Shown: positions 12,299 through 25,463, numbered from the stretch's first letter. The stretch is DNA of 64,000 nt from Homarus americanus (GCF_018991925.1 NW_024725489.1:8255318-8319317); one strand, 5' to 3'. Notes: generated from the sequence alone by a model not told the origin. A program made the numbers and translations.

Positions 12299-15200
12299 CT
12301 TTAACACACACCAACATAACTACATAAATCTCCCAATAACACACCAAACTTAATAACATAAATCTCCCTTTAACACACCCAACATAACAACATAACTCTC
12401 CCTTTAACACATCCAACATAATAACATAACTCACCCGTTAGCACACCCAACATAACATAATTCCCCCTTTAACACACCCAACATAACAACATATCTCTCC
12501 CGTTAACGTACCCAACATAACAACATAACTCTACCTTTAACACACCCTACATAACAACATAAGTCTCCCTTTAACACACCCAACATAACAACAAAGCTCT
12601 CCCTTTAACACACCCAACATAACATCATAACTCTCCCTTTAACACACCCAATATAACAACACAACTCTCCCGTTAACACACCCAACATAACCACATAAGT
12701 CTTCCTTTAACACACCCATCATAATAACATAACTCCTCCTTTAGCACACCTAACATAACAAAATAACTCTCCCTTTAACACACCCAACATAACAACATAA
12801 CTCTCCCTATAACACACCTAACATAACATAACTCTTCCTTTAACACACCCAACATAACAACATAACTATCCCTTTAACACACCCAATATAACAATACAAC
12901 TCTCCCGTTAACACACCCAACATAACAACATAAGTCTTAGTTTAACACACCTGACATAACAACATAGCTCTTCCCTTAACACACCCAGCATAACAACATA
13001 ACTGTCCCTTTAACACACCCAACATAACAACATAACTCCCCCTTTAGCACACCCAAAATAACAACACAACTCTTCCTTTAACACACCCAAAAATAACAAC
13101 ACAACTCTCCCTTTAACACACCCAACATAACAAAATAACTCTCCCTTTAACACACCGAACATGACAACATAGCTCTTCCATTAACGCACCAAACATAACA
13201 ATATAACTCACCCTTTAAGACACCCAACATAACAACATAACTCGAACTATAACACACGCAACATAACAGTATAACTCTCCCTTTAACACACCGAACATAA
13301 CAACATAAGTCTTCTTTTAACAAACCCTACATAACAACATAACTCTCCCTTTATCACACCCAACATAACAACATAACTCTCCCTTTAACACATCCAACAT
13401 AATAACATAACTCACCCGTTAGCACACCCAACATAACATAATTCCCCCTTTAACACACCCAACATAACAACATTTCTCTCCCCTTAACGCACCCAACATA
13501 ACAACATAACTCTACCTTTAACACACCCTACATAACAACATAAGTCTCCCTTTAACACACCCAACATAACAACAAAGCTCTCCCTTTAACACACCAAACA
13601 TAACATAACTCACGCTATAACACATCCAACATTACAACATAAGTCTCCCTTTAACACACCTAACATAACAACATAGCTCTCCCTTTAACACACCCAACAT
13701 AACAATATACCTCTCACTTAACACACCAAACATAACAACATAAGTCTTCCTTTAACTCACCCAGCATAACAACATAACTCTCCCTTTAACACACCCAACA
13801 TAAAAGCATAGCTCTCCCTTTAACACACCCAACATAACAACATAACTCCCCCTTTAGCACAAACAACATAACAACATAACGTTCCCTTTAACACACCCAT
13901 CATAACAACATAAGTCTTCCTTTAACACACCTGACATAACAACATAGCTCTTCCTTTAACACACCCAACATAACAGGATAGCTCTCCCTTTAACACACCC
14001 AACATAACAACATAACTCCCTCTTTAGCACAAACAACATAACACCATAACTTTCCCTTTAACACACCTGACAAAACAACATAGCTCTTCCTTTAACACAC
14101 CCAACATAACAACATAACTCTCCCTTTAACACACCCAACATAACAAAATAATTCTCCCTTTAACACACCGAACATAACAGCATAGCTCTTCCATTAACGC
14201 ACCTAACATAACAATATAACTCACCCTTTAAGACACCCAACATAACAACATAACTCTAAATTTTTCACATCCACCATAACAGTATAACTCTCCCTTTAAC
14301 ATACCGAACATAACAACATAAGTCTTCTTTTAACAAACCCTACATAACAACATAACTCTCCCTTTATCACACCCAACATAACAACATAACTCTCCTTTTA
14401 ACACACACCAACATAACAACATAAATCTGCCTTTAACACACCAAACTTAACAACATAACTCTCCCTTTAACACACCTAACATAACAAAATAACTCTCCCT
14501 TTAACACACCCAACATAAGAACATAACTCTCCCTTTAACACATCCAATATAAAAACACAACTCTCCCTTTAACACACACAACATAACAACATAACTCTCC
14601 CTTTAACACACCCAACATAACAACATAACTCTCCCTTTATCATACCCTACATAACAACATAACTCTCCCTTTAACACACCCAACATAACATCATAACTCT
14701 CCCTTTAACACACCCAATATAACAACACAACTCTCCCGTTAACACACCCAACATAACCACATAAGTCTTCCTTTAACACACCCATCATAACAACATAACT
14801 CCTCCTTTAGCACACCCAACATAACAATATAACTCTCCCTTTAACACACCGAACATAACAACATAAGTCTTCTTTTAACAAACCCTACATAACAACATAA
14901 CTCTCCCTTTATCACACCCAACATAACAACATAACTCTCCCTTTAACATACCCAACATAACAACATAACTCTCCTTTCAACACTCTCAACATAACAACAT
15001 AATTCTCCCTTTAACACACCCAACATAACAACATAACTCACCCTTTAGCACACTCAACATAACAACATAACTCTCCCTTTAACACACCCAACATAAGAAC
15101 ATAACTCTCCCTTTAACACACCCAATATAAAAACACAACTCTCCCTTTATAACACCCAACATAACAACATAAGTCTTCCTTTAATGCACCAAACATAACA

Positions 15201-18200
15201 ACATAACCCTCCCTTTAAGGCACCCAGCATAACAACATAACTCTCCCCTTAACACACTCGACATAACAGCATAGCTCGTCCTTAAACACACCAAACATAA
15301 CAACAAAAGTCCCACTTTAGCACACCACACATAAGAACATAACTTTCCCTTCAACACCCCCAACATAACAACATAAGTCTTCCTTTAACACACCTAACAT
15401 AGCAAAATAGCTCTTCCTTTCACACAACCAACAAAACAACATAACTCTCTCTTTAACACACCCATCATAACAACATAACTCCCACTTTAACACACCCAAC
15501 ATAACAACATAAGTCCCCTTTAGCACAAACAACATAACAACATAACTTTCCCTTTAACACACCCATCATAACAACATAGGCGTTCCTTTAACACACCTGA
15601 CATAACAACATCGCTCTTCCTTTAACACATCCAACAGAACAACATAACTCTCCCTTTAACATACCCAACATAACATTATAACTCTCCTTTTAACACTCTC
15701 AACATAACAACATAACTCTCCCTTTAACACACCCAACATAAGAACATAACTCTCCCTTTAACACACCCAAGATAAAAACACAACTCTCCCTTTAACACAC
15801 CTAACATAACAACATAGCTCTCCCTTTAACACACCCAACATAACAACATAAGTCTTCCTTTAACTCACCCAACATAACAAAATAACTCTCCCTTTAACAC
15901 ACCCAACATAACAACATAGCTCTCCCTTCAACACACCCAACATAACAACATAACTCCCCTTTTAGCACAAACAACATAACAACATAACTTTCCCTTTAAC
16001 ACCGCCATCATAACAACATAAGTCTTCCTTTATCACACCTGACATAACAACATAGTTCTTCCCTTAACACACCCAACATAACGACATAACTCTCCCTTTA
16101 ACACACCCAACATAACAACATAACTCCCCCTTTAGCACACCCCAAATAACAACACAACTCTTCCTTTAACACACCCAACATAACAACACAACTCTCCCTT
16201 TAACACACCCAACATAACCAAATAACTCTCCTTTTAACACACCGAACATAACAACATAGCTCTTCCATTAACGCACCAAACATAACAATATAACTCACCC
16301 TTTAAGACACTCACCATAAAAACATAACTCTAACTTTAACACACGCAACATAACAGTATAACTCTCCCTTTAACACACCGAACATAACAACATAAGTCTT
16401 CTTTTAACAAACCCTACATAACAACATAACTCTCCTTTTATCACACCCAACATAACAACATAACTCTCCCTTTAACACACACCAACATAACAACATAAAT
16501 CTCCCATTAACACACCAAACTTAATAACATAACTCTCCCTTTAACACACCCAACATAACAACATAACTCTCCTTTTAACACTCCCAACATAACAACATAA
16601 CTCTCCCTTTAACACACCCAACATAATAACATAACTCACCCGTTAGTACACCCAACATAACATAATTCCCCCTTTAACACACCCAACATAACAACATATC
16701 TCTCCCCTTAACGTACCCAACATAACAACATAACTCTACCTTTAACACACCCTACATAACAACATAATTCTCCCTTTAACACACCCAACATAACAACAAA
16801 GCTCTCCCTTTAACACATTAAACGTAACATAACTCACCCTATAACACATTCAACATTACAACATAATTCTCCCTTTAACACACCCAACATAACAGCATAG
16901 CTCTCCCTTTAACACACCCAACATAACACCATAACTCCCCCTTTAGCACAAACAACATAACAACATAACTTTCCCTTTAACACACCCATCATAACAACAT
17001 AAGTCTTTTTTTAACACACCTGACATAACAACATAGCTCTTCCTTTAACACACGCAACATAACAGCATAGCTCTCCCTTTAACACACCCAACATAACAAC
17101 ATAACTCCCCCTTTAGCACACACAACATAACAACATAACTTTCCCTTTAACACACCTGACATAACAACATAGCTCTTCCATTAACACACCCAACATAACA
17201 ACATATCTTTCCCTTTAACACACCTGACATAACAACATAACTCTAACTTTAACACACCCAACATAGCAACATAACTCTCCGTTTAACACACAAAACATAA
17301 CATAACTCTCCCTTGAAAACACCCAACATAACATCATAACTCTACCTTTAACACACGCAACATAACAATATAACTCTCACTTTAACACACCAAACATAAC
17401 AACATAAGTTTTCCTTAAACACACCCAACATAACAACACAACTCTCCCTTTAACACACCCAACATAACAAAATAACTCTCCCTTTAACACACCGAACATA
17501 ACAACATAGCTCTTCCATTAACGCACCAAACATAACAATATAACTCACCCTTTAAGACACCGAACATAACAACATAACTCTAACTTTAACACACGCAACA
17601 TAACAGTATAACTCTCCCTTTAACACACCGAACATAACAACATAAGTCTTCTTTTAACAAACCCTACATAACAACATAACTCTCCCTTTATCACACCCAA
17701 CATAACAACATAACTCTCCCTTTAACACACAACAACATAACAACATAAATCTCCCATTAACACACCAAACTTAATAACATAACTCTCCCTTTAACACACC
17801 CAACATAACAACATAGCTCTCCCTTTAACACACCCAACATAACAACATAAGTCCCCCTTTAGCACAAACAACATAACAACATACCTTCCCCCCTTTAACA
17901 CAAACAACATAACAACATACCTTCCCTTTAACACACCCATCATAACAACATAGGTCTTCCTTTAACACACCTGACATAACAACATAGGTCTTCCTTTAAC
18001 ACCCCCAACATAACATAAGTCTCCCTTTAACACACCCGTCATAACAACATAAGTCCCCCTTTAACACACCAAACATACCAACATAACTCTCCTTTGAACA
18101 CACCCAACAAAAAAACATAACTCTCCCTTTAACACACCCAGCCTAACATAACTCTCCCTTTAACACACCCAACATAACATAATTCTCACTTTAACACACC

Positions 18201-19926
18201 CAACATAACAACATATGTCTTCCTTTAACAAACCCAACAAAACAACATAACTCTCCCTTCAACACACCCAATATAACAACATATCTCTCCCTTTAACACA
18301 CCCAACATAACAACATAGCTCTTCCTTTAACACACCAAATATAACAACATAACTCTCCCTTTAAGACACCCCACATAACAACATAACTCTCCCTTTAACA
18401 CACCCAACATAACAAAATAACTCTCCCTGTAACACACTAAACATAACAACATACCTCTCCCTTTGACACACCCAACAAAACTCTAACTTTAACACACCCA
18501 ACATAGCAACATAACTCTCCGCTTAACACAGAAAACATAACCTGACTCTCCCTTGAAAACACCCAACATAACATCATAACTCTACCTTTAACACACGCAA
18601 CATAACACTATAACTCTCACTTTAACACACCAAACATAACAACATAAGTTTTCGTTTAACACACTCAACATAACAACATAACTCTCCCTTTAACACACCC
18701 AACATAACAACATAGCTCTAACTTTAACACACGCAACATAACAGTATAACTCTCCCTTTAACACACCGAACATAACAACATAAGTCTTCTTTTAACAAAC
18801 CCTACATAACAACATAACTCTCCCTTTATCACAACCAACATAACACCATAACTCCCCCTTTAGCACAAACAACATAACAACATAACTTTCCCTTTAACAC
18901 ACCCATCATAACAACATAAGTCTTCCTTTAACACACCTGACATAACAACATAACTCTTCCTTTAACACACCCAACATAACAACATAACTCCCCCTGTAGC
19001 ACACACAACATAACAACATAACTTTCCCTTTAACACACCTGACATAACAACATAGCTCTTCTTTAACACACCCAACATAACAACATAACTCTCCCTTTAA
19101 CACACCCAACATAACAACATAGCTCTTCCATTAACGCACCAAACATAACAATATAACTCACCCATTAAGACACCCAACATAACAACATTACTCTCCCTTT
19201 ATCACACCCAACATAACAACATAGCTCTCCCTTTAACACACACCAACATAACAACATAAATCTCCCTTTAACACACCAAACTTAACAACATAACTCTCCC
19301 ATTAACATACCCAACATAACAACGTAACTCTCCTTTTAACACTCTCAACGTAACAACATAACTCTCCCTTTAACACACCCAACATAACAACATAACTCAC
19401 CCTTTAGCACACTCAACATAACAACATAACTCTCCCTTTAACACACCCAACATAAGAACATAACTCTCCCTTTAACACACCCATTATAAAAACACAACTC
19501 TCCCTTTAACACACACAACATAACAACATAACTCTCCCTTTAACACAGCCAACATAGCAACATAACTCTCCCTTTATAACACCCAACATAACAACATAAG
19601 TCTTCCTTTAACGCACCAAACATAACAACATAACCCTCCCTTTAAGGCACCCAGCATAACAACATAACTCTCCCCAAACACACCCAACATAACAGCATAG
19701 CTCGTCCTTAAACACACCAAACATAACAACAAAACTCCCACTTTAGCACACCACACATAAGAACATAACTTTCCCTTCAACACCCCCAACATAACAACAT
19801 AAGTCTTCCTTTAACACACCTAACATAGCAAAATAGCTCTTCCTTTAACACAACCAACAAAACAACATAATTCTCTCTTTAACACACCCATCATAACAAC
19901 ATAACTCCCCCTTTAACACTCCCAAC
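12299..19926. repeat. 34-bp satellite array, right block
   Basis: Continues the same 34-bp array after the LTR element. Long segments repeat those of the left block: about 7985-8310 matches 18317-18650, and about 8996-9150 matches 12866-13020. There are also matches inside this block (about 15171-15350 with 19595-19790). The array stops at about 19926, where CTCCCAAC runs into unrelated sequence. The short minus-strand ORFs here come from the repeat. Confidence 0.97.
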
Positions 19927-19931
19927 TTGGC

Positions 19932-20606
19932 TGCCACGACTGTCAGTTCATCTCCTCAGGGCTCAAACAACTCTTTTTGGTAATATTCCGAAGAGGAATG
20001 GTCCATCCTCGGGTTAACTTGTAGAAACATCAATGATGGTTAGCAGGAATTGATGACTTCGTCTAGACTGAAATGTTCTTCTAAGAAGGGATCGGGTGAA
20101 GAGGAGTTGGTTTGGTGCCAGTCCAGATTAACCTTTAACCTGGCAAATGTGACAGGTCCTATAGTATGAACTAACATCTTGTTTAAGCTTTGGCCAGAAA
20201 AAAATGAGAAAATCTTTGAATATCTCTTACGTACACCACCATGGACGATACTAAGGATCTCTTGTCGTCTCCCAGGGCTGATCTGCCTGGGCCCTTAAGG
20301 GTCTAAATATACTCATGAGCAGGCCAGATTAGAGGCAGAACAATTAGGGAAAGTATCCAAATCAGATTTATCAACAAGATGATTGTAGTGCCGTTTCAAA
20401 TCGGAATCACGAGACTGTTCTTGAATGAGTTTAGCTCTCGAGCTGGGAGAATCCCCAGAGCTGATGAAATTAGGACTAGAAGTATCGTCTGGACCTGGTA
20501 GCATGGAATTTAACTCCCGAGTGGTCTCGTCAAAGAAATTACGGAGAGAATCATCCTCCGAGAGCGCATCTTGACTATCACAAGGCTCATCGACTGGTTC
20601 AGACAC
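19932..20606 (-). pseudogene. Decayed Ty3/gypsy Pol (integrase region)
   Basis: A 97-aa frame (20313-20606) is rich in Asp/Ser/Glu and ends with LIQEQSRDSDLKRHYNHL, as in the region before gypsy integrase. Below it, in shifted frames, the zinc-binding region is recognisable at about 20135-20230 (FFWPKLKQDV ... CHICQVKG). At 19940-20060 there is a broken integrase core start (LTIID-like and PEDGP-like pieces). Several frameshifts and stops separate the pieces, so this is a fossil. It belongs to a different gypsy lineage from the element inside the satellite. It directly abuts the right edge of the array. Confidence 0.7.
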
Positions 20607-20610
20607 ATGG

Positions 20611-21205
20611 TTGAGTGGATTTTCTTCAGTTACGGCTCATTCTGCGAGTACTCGCACAAGTAGGAAAAACAGGAGGGAATTAATTCTAATTCTCTTTCTA
20701 ACTTCAGAGTGTTATTTTCACAAGGGGGTTTGTCAGAGAATCCAGGGTAAGGTCATTGGCAAGATCATTCATTACTTAAGACTGAGATACCAGGTACTAG
20801 TAGGCTGGCCACAACTGCTAAAGTCACATAAATCAGAGACAAAGCAACAATTAAGGTGAACTTTACACAAGGAATATCAAAGTATGTAAGATAAATCAGA
20901 ACTGGAGAGAGGGAGAGAGGGCTGAACTGACTCCTTATGGGCTAGGAAACCTTGCGAACAAATTGGTCTAAGTAAAGGTGGTGTGTTAGGAGGGGTAACT
21001 CCAGAATGTGAGTGCACGAAATCAAGTTTATCACTGGCATGGGGTCAAATAATTCCACTGTATTAGGGACAACACTGACAGGTCTACTATAACCAATGAG
21101 GATTTGAATTTAACGGCCGGTGGACCGTGCTTTGGAGATTCACGGTTCCTTAAGCACGATAAACAGGCTTTGTGTGAAATATAACAAAGTCAAGAATTGC
21201 TTTTA
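20611..21205. other. No recognised feature
   Basis: About 600 bp upstream (minus sense) of the decayed gypsy fragment. I see no RT motif on either strand; it may be further eroded element sequence. Confidence 0.5.
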
Positions 21206-21280
21206 GTGTCCTTGTGGCACGGTGGTAGCAATCCCTGGTCACAAGCATAAGGTCGAGGGTTCCAGTCCTGGCTGGTGAGG

Positions 21281-21281
<1 letters not shown>
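21206..21281 (+). mobile_element. tRNA-derived SINE head
   Basis: It has a box A-like TGGCACGGTGG (21215-21225) and a box B-like GGTTCCAGTCC (21258-21268), 32 bp apart, as in a tRNA-type RNA polymerase III promoter. The arms do not fold into a full cloverleaf (no acceptor stem), so this is a SINE head rather than a tRNA gene. It runs directly into a (TA)n tract. Confidence 0.6.

Positions 21282-21336
<55 letters not shown>
21282..21336. repeat. (TA)n microsatellite
   Basis: About 55 bp of pure TA dinucleotide between the SINE head and a Penelope-like element end. Confidence 0.97.
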
Positions 21337-21338
<2 letters not shown>

Positions 21339-21480
21339 TGATAACTACAAGGAAACACGAAGTTCCCAAGCGCTTTCGTGTAATTCACATCTTAAGAGGT
21401 GAGTACAGACTAAGGAGTAATACTTGACAAGGCTAATATATACAGTAGAGGAGAATGAGATCAAGTCCCCTAGGGACTTG
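21337..21480 (-). mobile_element. Penelope-like element end fragment
   Basis: It matches, in reverse, the sequence found at 47767-47880, 51681-51790 and 60419-60480. Shared landmarks are GTTATCAGCATAT at one end, the hammerhead region, and the AGATCAAGTCC stretch that follows the endonuclease ORF in the copy at 60.6 kb. No coding sequence is left. Confidence 0.75.
21362..21406 (-). ncRNA. Degenerate hammerhead ribozyme
   Basis: Same layout as the intact copies (stem II GTG/CAC, GAAA, then GCGCTTGGG). The core that should read CTGANGA reads CTTAAGA, so the invariant G is replaced by T, and one stem I pair becomes a wobble. Predicted inactive. Confidence 0.6.
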
Positions 21481-22462
21481 CTGTTCCCTAGGGACTGTCA
21501 AACACCCGTCATTTCTAGTGAAGGTAAATTTAATATGAATCCCTGCCACCAGGCGATTTTCATCTGCTGAGGGAAAGTTGAACTGTATTGCGTAGATTGT
21601 AACTACTGTGTATTTTGGTTAATAATGGTCAGCCGCTTCAAGACAACTAAGTGTGGAAATGGAAAAAAAATATATGTACAGTATAGTACATATACGGTAT
21701 ATTTGTTCTTCATCATTTATATCAAAATTGATTAAAACAATATACAGGGTTTACTGAGCTCATAAAAAATCATTTACGTATAGGAATAATAGTGTTATTT
21801 AATTTCGTGATGTTAATCAGTTGCAATATTTCACGACCTATTGAGCCATCAGCAACAACATTAACCATATAGCTTTTTTTTCTGGTAAAATACAATACTG
21901 AGATGAGCATATGCTAATTCCAAATATAATACATTGGGTACTACACCAAGTCTATTACACATCTCATAAATACAACATAATAACTATATTACTTGATATC
22001 GCACCAAGAGTATGATGGGCGAAAAGTTTTACTGAAAAGCATGAAACAAAAGTTGGTCAAACGTACCCAATATGGCCATAAGAGAGAAATCCTTAGACTT
22101 TTGAGAATCTTCCACACAAGGATGCAACTGATTTTTGTAAGCATAATGTGTGATATATGAGTGTTTCATTAACTTTGGAAATCATTATGGATTGATGCCT
22201 ACTGGAGCTGCTTTGTGACATGGGATCTATTGGGCCCATGTTTTAATGGTGACTCATCCCTCCCTCGCTGGCTACCCTGAGGAAATTTCTAGAAGATCCG
22301 GCGCGACAGAGAGGAGTCAGTAATAGAGCAAGAACTAGTTGAGGAGGGGGGGTGCTTTAATCACCCGTCTGAAGCCAAAATATTTTATAGTATTTTTGAA
22401 ATGTATATTATATGAGTAAGTTAAAATACTATTTCTCACTTAATGCAGCCTGGCCATTGGCC
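21481..22462. other. No recognised feature
   Basis: AT-rich sequence with no meaningful ORF or repeat that I can identify. Confidence 0.5.
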
Positions 22463-22509
22463 AAAGGGCCAATTGCAAGAACCTCCGTGGTGTACACCAT
22501 GCTGTGGTA
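22463..22509 (+). repeat. Inverted repeat arm (pairs with 23824-23870)
   Basis: GGGCCAATTGCAAGAAC, then CCGTGGTGTACACCA, closely matches the reverse complement of 23824-23870. The two arms are 1.3 kb apart. They could be ends of a decayed DNA transposon or two opposite copies of one repeat. Confidence 0.5.
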
Positions 22510-23488
22510 GCCCCATGGTCGGTTTGCAAGAAGCACTCCGGGCTAAAAGAAAAAAATATATCTAAGATTCGTTATTGGAACGTGGGAGATTTCCGTGGTA
22601 CTAGCACCCGCCCGATGACCACTTCGATGGAACTATGTTTTGAAACCAAAAGAGAAGAAATAAAATTGGATGCACAAAAATTTTATAAATCTGCAAAGGA
22701 ATAATATTGTTTATAGATATCCTCCATATAGAACAGCACAAGAAGAATTTTATTGTTCTTTTTAAAAGAATTCCATGTTTGTGTGGGAACATCCACCAGG
22801 CTCTACCTGCCTCATCTCCGCTCATATCCTCCAAATTCTCCTAACTATCATAAAAGGTAAGCCTTTAAGATATTTAATCCAAATAATTTATGTGCAGAAA
22901 TGTATGGAAATCAAATTAAGCTAAAAAAATAGTCGTAAGTGGTCTATTTGAAGAGTGGTGAGAACTGCTCCATCTGGGATGGTGAATGACGTCCCTATCA
23001 GAAATAATATCGACCCAATTTTCGTAATGAGCGCAATTAATAATAATCGTTTAACACTACCAAAATAAACAATGCATTAGTATGATTACTTAGTAGCCTA
23101 AATTTCATATTTTAATAACTCCAAATATGCCAGGTAACCAGTGCCAGGTAGTCCCCAGGCATGTTTCATTTGTGTATCAGTTTAACCACAATTTGTTACT
23201 TATAAGATAAATTAAGTGACATAACTTAATGTTTTTTTTTTAATTCCGTTAGTGACTCAATGTATTGCAAGAAAGGACTACCTTACCACTTTTTGTGCAG
23301 CATATGGAGTAGTGGTAATAATTCACTTTGCCATTGACAGTGGTAGAATCAAGTGTAGATATATCGGCTTTGTATGTCTATGATTCCAACAAAATTTAAA
23401 AATGTCTTCCAAAATAAATGAAATTGGTGGTATTATTATCTTTTCTGTCATCCAGGGAAGTTTAGGATTTTAAGCTGACTGATGTTTT
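22510..23488. other. No recognised feature
   Basis: AT-rich sequence between the inverted arms; no transposase motif seen. Confidence 0.5.
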
Positions 23489-23541
23489 CCAGTTAGGTTA
23501 AGTTATGATGGTTAGGTTAAGTTATGATGGTTAGGTTAACA
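23489..23541 (+). repeat. Short 19-bp tandem repeat with TTAGG motifs
   Basis: About 2.6 copies of GGTTAGGTTAAGTTATGAT. TTAGG is the common arthropod telomere unit, but two scattered motifs per copy in so short a run may be chance. Confidence 0.7.
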
Positions 23542-23823
23542 TTTTGATGTAGATCATTAGCATTTTAAAGGGCCTTTATTTTTTTCTTCTATGAATTTCT
23601 CCCCCCAAAAAGGATCAAAGTTTTGGAATCACCATAAAAATCTACATTAGAAAAAAAAATTGAGTGTGTGTTGCATATCAAACCAAACCTCCAAGTCTTC
23701 CACCAGTTGGTACACCTGACTACACTACAATGACGTAGTAACAACAAAAGACGGTCGGGAACCACCATGGCCCGTCTTGAAAAATCACCAAATTTTTACT
23801 CCATTGTATTACGACCGCCGGGA

Positions 23824-23870
23824 TACCACAGCGTGGTGTACACCACGGCAGTTCTTGCAATTGGCCCAAA
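23824..23870 (-). repeat. Inverted repeat arm (pairs with 22463-22509)
   Basis: Reverse complement of the arm at 22463. It contains a 16-bp perfect palindrome, CGTGGTGTACACCACG. Confidence 0.5.
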
Positions 23871-24341
23871 GACTTGTGGCAAAGGGTAAAAAATGTACCG
23901 TGCGGTGGCGACTTTTTTTTTACCCACAGGGAAATAACATCGCCATAATTGCATTGTGACCTTATTATTTTGTATATTTGTGTTTTAATTTTATAAATAA
24001 CAAAAATATACATTATAAAACCCATAGAAACATAAAAGCACAGTTATAACATATTAAAACAAATTTTTGGATATCATAATGTACAAGTAAAAATATGCAT
24101 AATATCCCTGATATATAATTTTAAACTGATATAGAATCACATTTAAATACAAGATAAACTATAGACAAATTGTATATTTCATTACAATCTTTGAATTATA
24201 TGTCTATTAGAAAATATGTTTGTATCATACCGTATTTGCACTTTAAGTGTATTAAAGTGCATCAAAACATAGGTACACTGTCATTATTATACAGATAATA
24301 AACATTCTCAATCTCCTTATGAAGTAATTTAATACAGTCTC

Positions 24342-24536
24342 GGAAATGTGTTCTTTTCCCCCTGTGGTAACCCCTGTCTCCAAACGGCCAACCTATATGA
24401 CCTATAACAAACCTATCCATCAATCACGCAAGTCGTTACACGACCAATACCCATTCATTCATAAACAGTGATACTACTACTGCAACGTTGCTGTTTGGAG
24501 ACATGGTTACCACAGTGGGCATAGAAGCACATTTCC
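24342..24536. mobile_element. MITE-like element with ~46-bp terminal inverted repeats
   Basis: The left arm 24342-24387 and the reverse complement of 24490-24536 agree at most positions, sharing GGAAATGTG, CTGTGGTAACC and TGTCTCCAAAC. About 100 bp separate the arms. No ORF. I cannot see a clear target-site duplication, so the superfamily is unassigned. Confidence 0.6.
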
Positions 24537-24559
24537 TCAACTGTGCTTACTTATCATAC

Positions 24560-25463
24560 TGCATACCCCAGAACTAAATAAACAACTAAATAAATTCAAT
24601 TTTTATTCGAATAGAAAGTCGTCCACAACCCTCAGGACTGAACTCTTTCAGGTAGGTGTCCTGCCTAGCAGGACACCTGCGAAGGAGGAGCAGGCGTGGA
24701 GAGTGGTTGTCTCCAAGGGGACTAGGGTCAGACTCAGGAAAGCTGACCGGGGTGTGGAATGCAGTAACCCCTAACCAAGTGTTGGAGGAAGCCGGCGGAG
24801 AAGAGAAGGGGAAGGACGAAGAAGAGAAGAGGCAGGACGGTGTGGTGCCAGGAGAGAAAAGGGCAGTTGCTCAAACCATGCCCTGTGGTAAGGTCGTGGT
24901 AGTTGGGGACACCCAGGTGAGGTTTTTAGATGGGACTTTTTGTGCAAGAGATAGGAAACGTAGGACTAGGGTGTGTTTTCCTGGGGCTGGGATAGGGCAT
25001 GTAGCCGAGAGGTTAGACAGGGTTTTGTCAGGGGAGGGTACCAATCCAGTAGTGTGTCTTAGTGTGGGAGGAAACGACATAGGTAAGGTTAGGAGTGAGG
25101 AACTTTTCAAGAGGTATAGGGAGGCGCTGGAGAAGATTAGAGATAGGGGAGGGATCCCGATAGTATGTGGTGTCTTGCCTAGAAGAGGGGTTGGTCGTGA
25201 ATGGCTGTCCAGGGCAATTGCTATAAATTGCCGACTGGAAAAACATTGTGCAAACAATGGTTGGGCATTCAGTGATAACTGGCAACGATTCTATGGCAAC
25301 GACTACCTGTACTGTCGCGACGGAGTACACTAGTCTCGTGAGGGGGTAAAGGCGTTGTCTGCATCCCTGGAGCGTGAAATTGTCACTCCGAAGGGGGGTT
25401 TCGCCAGTAGAGAGGGGTCGGGGAAAGTGGGAGTCAAAAAACAAGCAGGTCCTGGGAAGTAAA
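24560..25463 (+). pseudogene. LINE-A copy 1, ORF1 with esterase-like (SGNH) domain
   Basis: ORF1 of a CR1-like LINE. The upstream part is readable from about 24560 to 24775 (AWRVVVSKGTRVRLRKADRG). A frameshift in AGTAACCCCTAACC then joins the frame of the 225-aa ORF (24656-25333). That ORF holds a charged spacer and an SGNH/GDSL-type hydrolase domain: GDTQVRFLDGTFC (the nucleophile block, with T where family members have S), SVGGNDIG, then CRDGVH (Asp/His block). A TAG at 25331-25333 replaces the codon after DGVH; the frame continues with SREGVKALSASLE to a TAA at about 25463. CR1 ORF1 proteins are known to carry such esterase domains; their role in retrotransposition is not settled. This copy is broken at least twice. 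Confidence 0.8.

Noticed and set aside
76..19926. Many 60-100 aa minus-strand ORFs rich in MLGVLKGELCCYVG-type peptide (for example 5306-5491, 18906-19112)
   Set aside because: They follow the 34-bp unit through its three phases; a stop occurs in one phase and is only occasionally mutated. No start context, conservation or codon pattern suggests translation.
76..19926. CRISPR-like array
   Set aside because: Units are contiguous without unique spacers and the setting is eukaryotic.
21206..21281. tRNA gene
   Set aside because: Box A and B are present but no acceptor stem or anticodon arm pairs properly; it fits a SINE head.
23489..23541. Interstitial telomere repeat
   Set aside because: Fewer than three copies of a 19-bp unit containing TTAGG; not a (TTAGG)n array.
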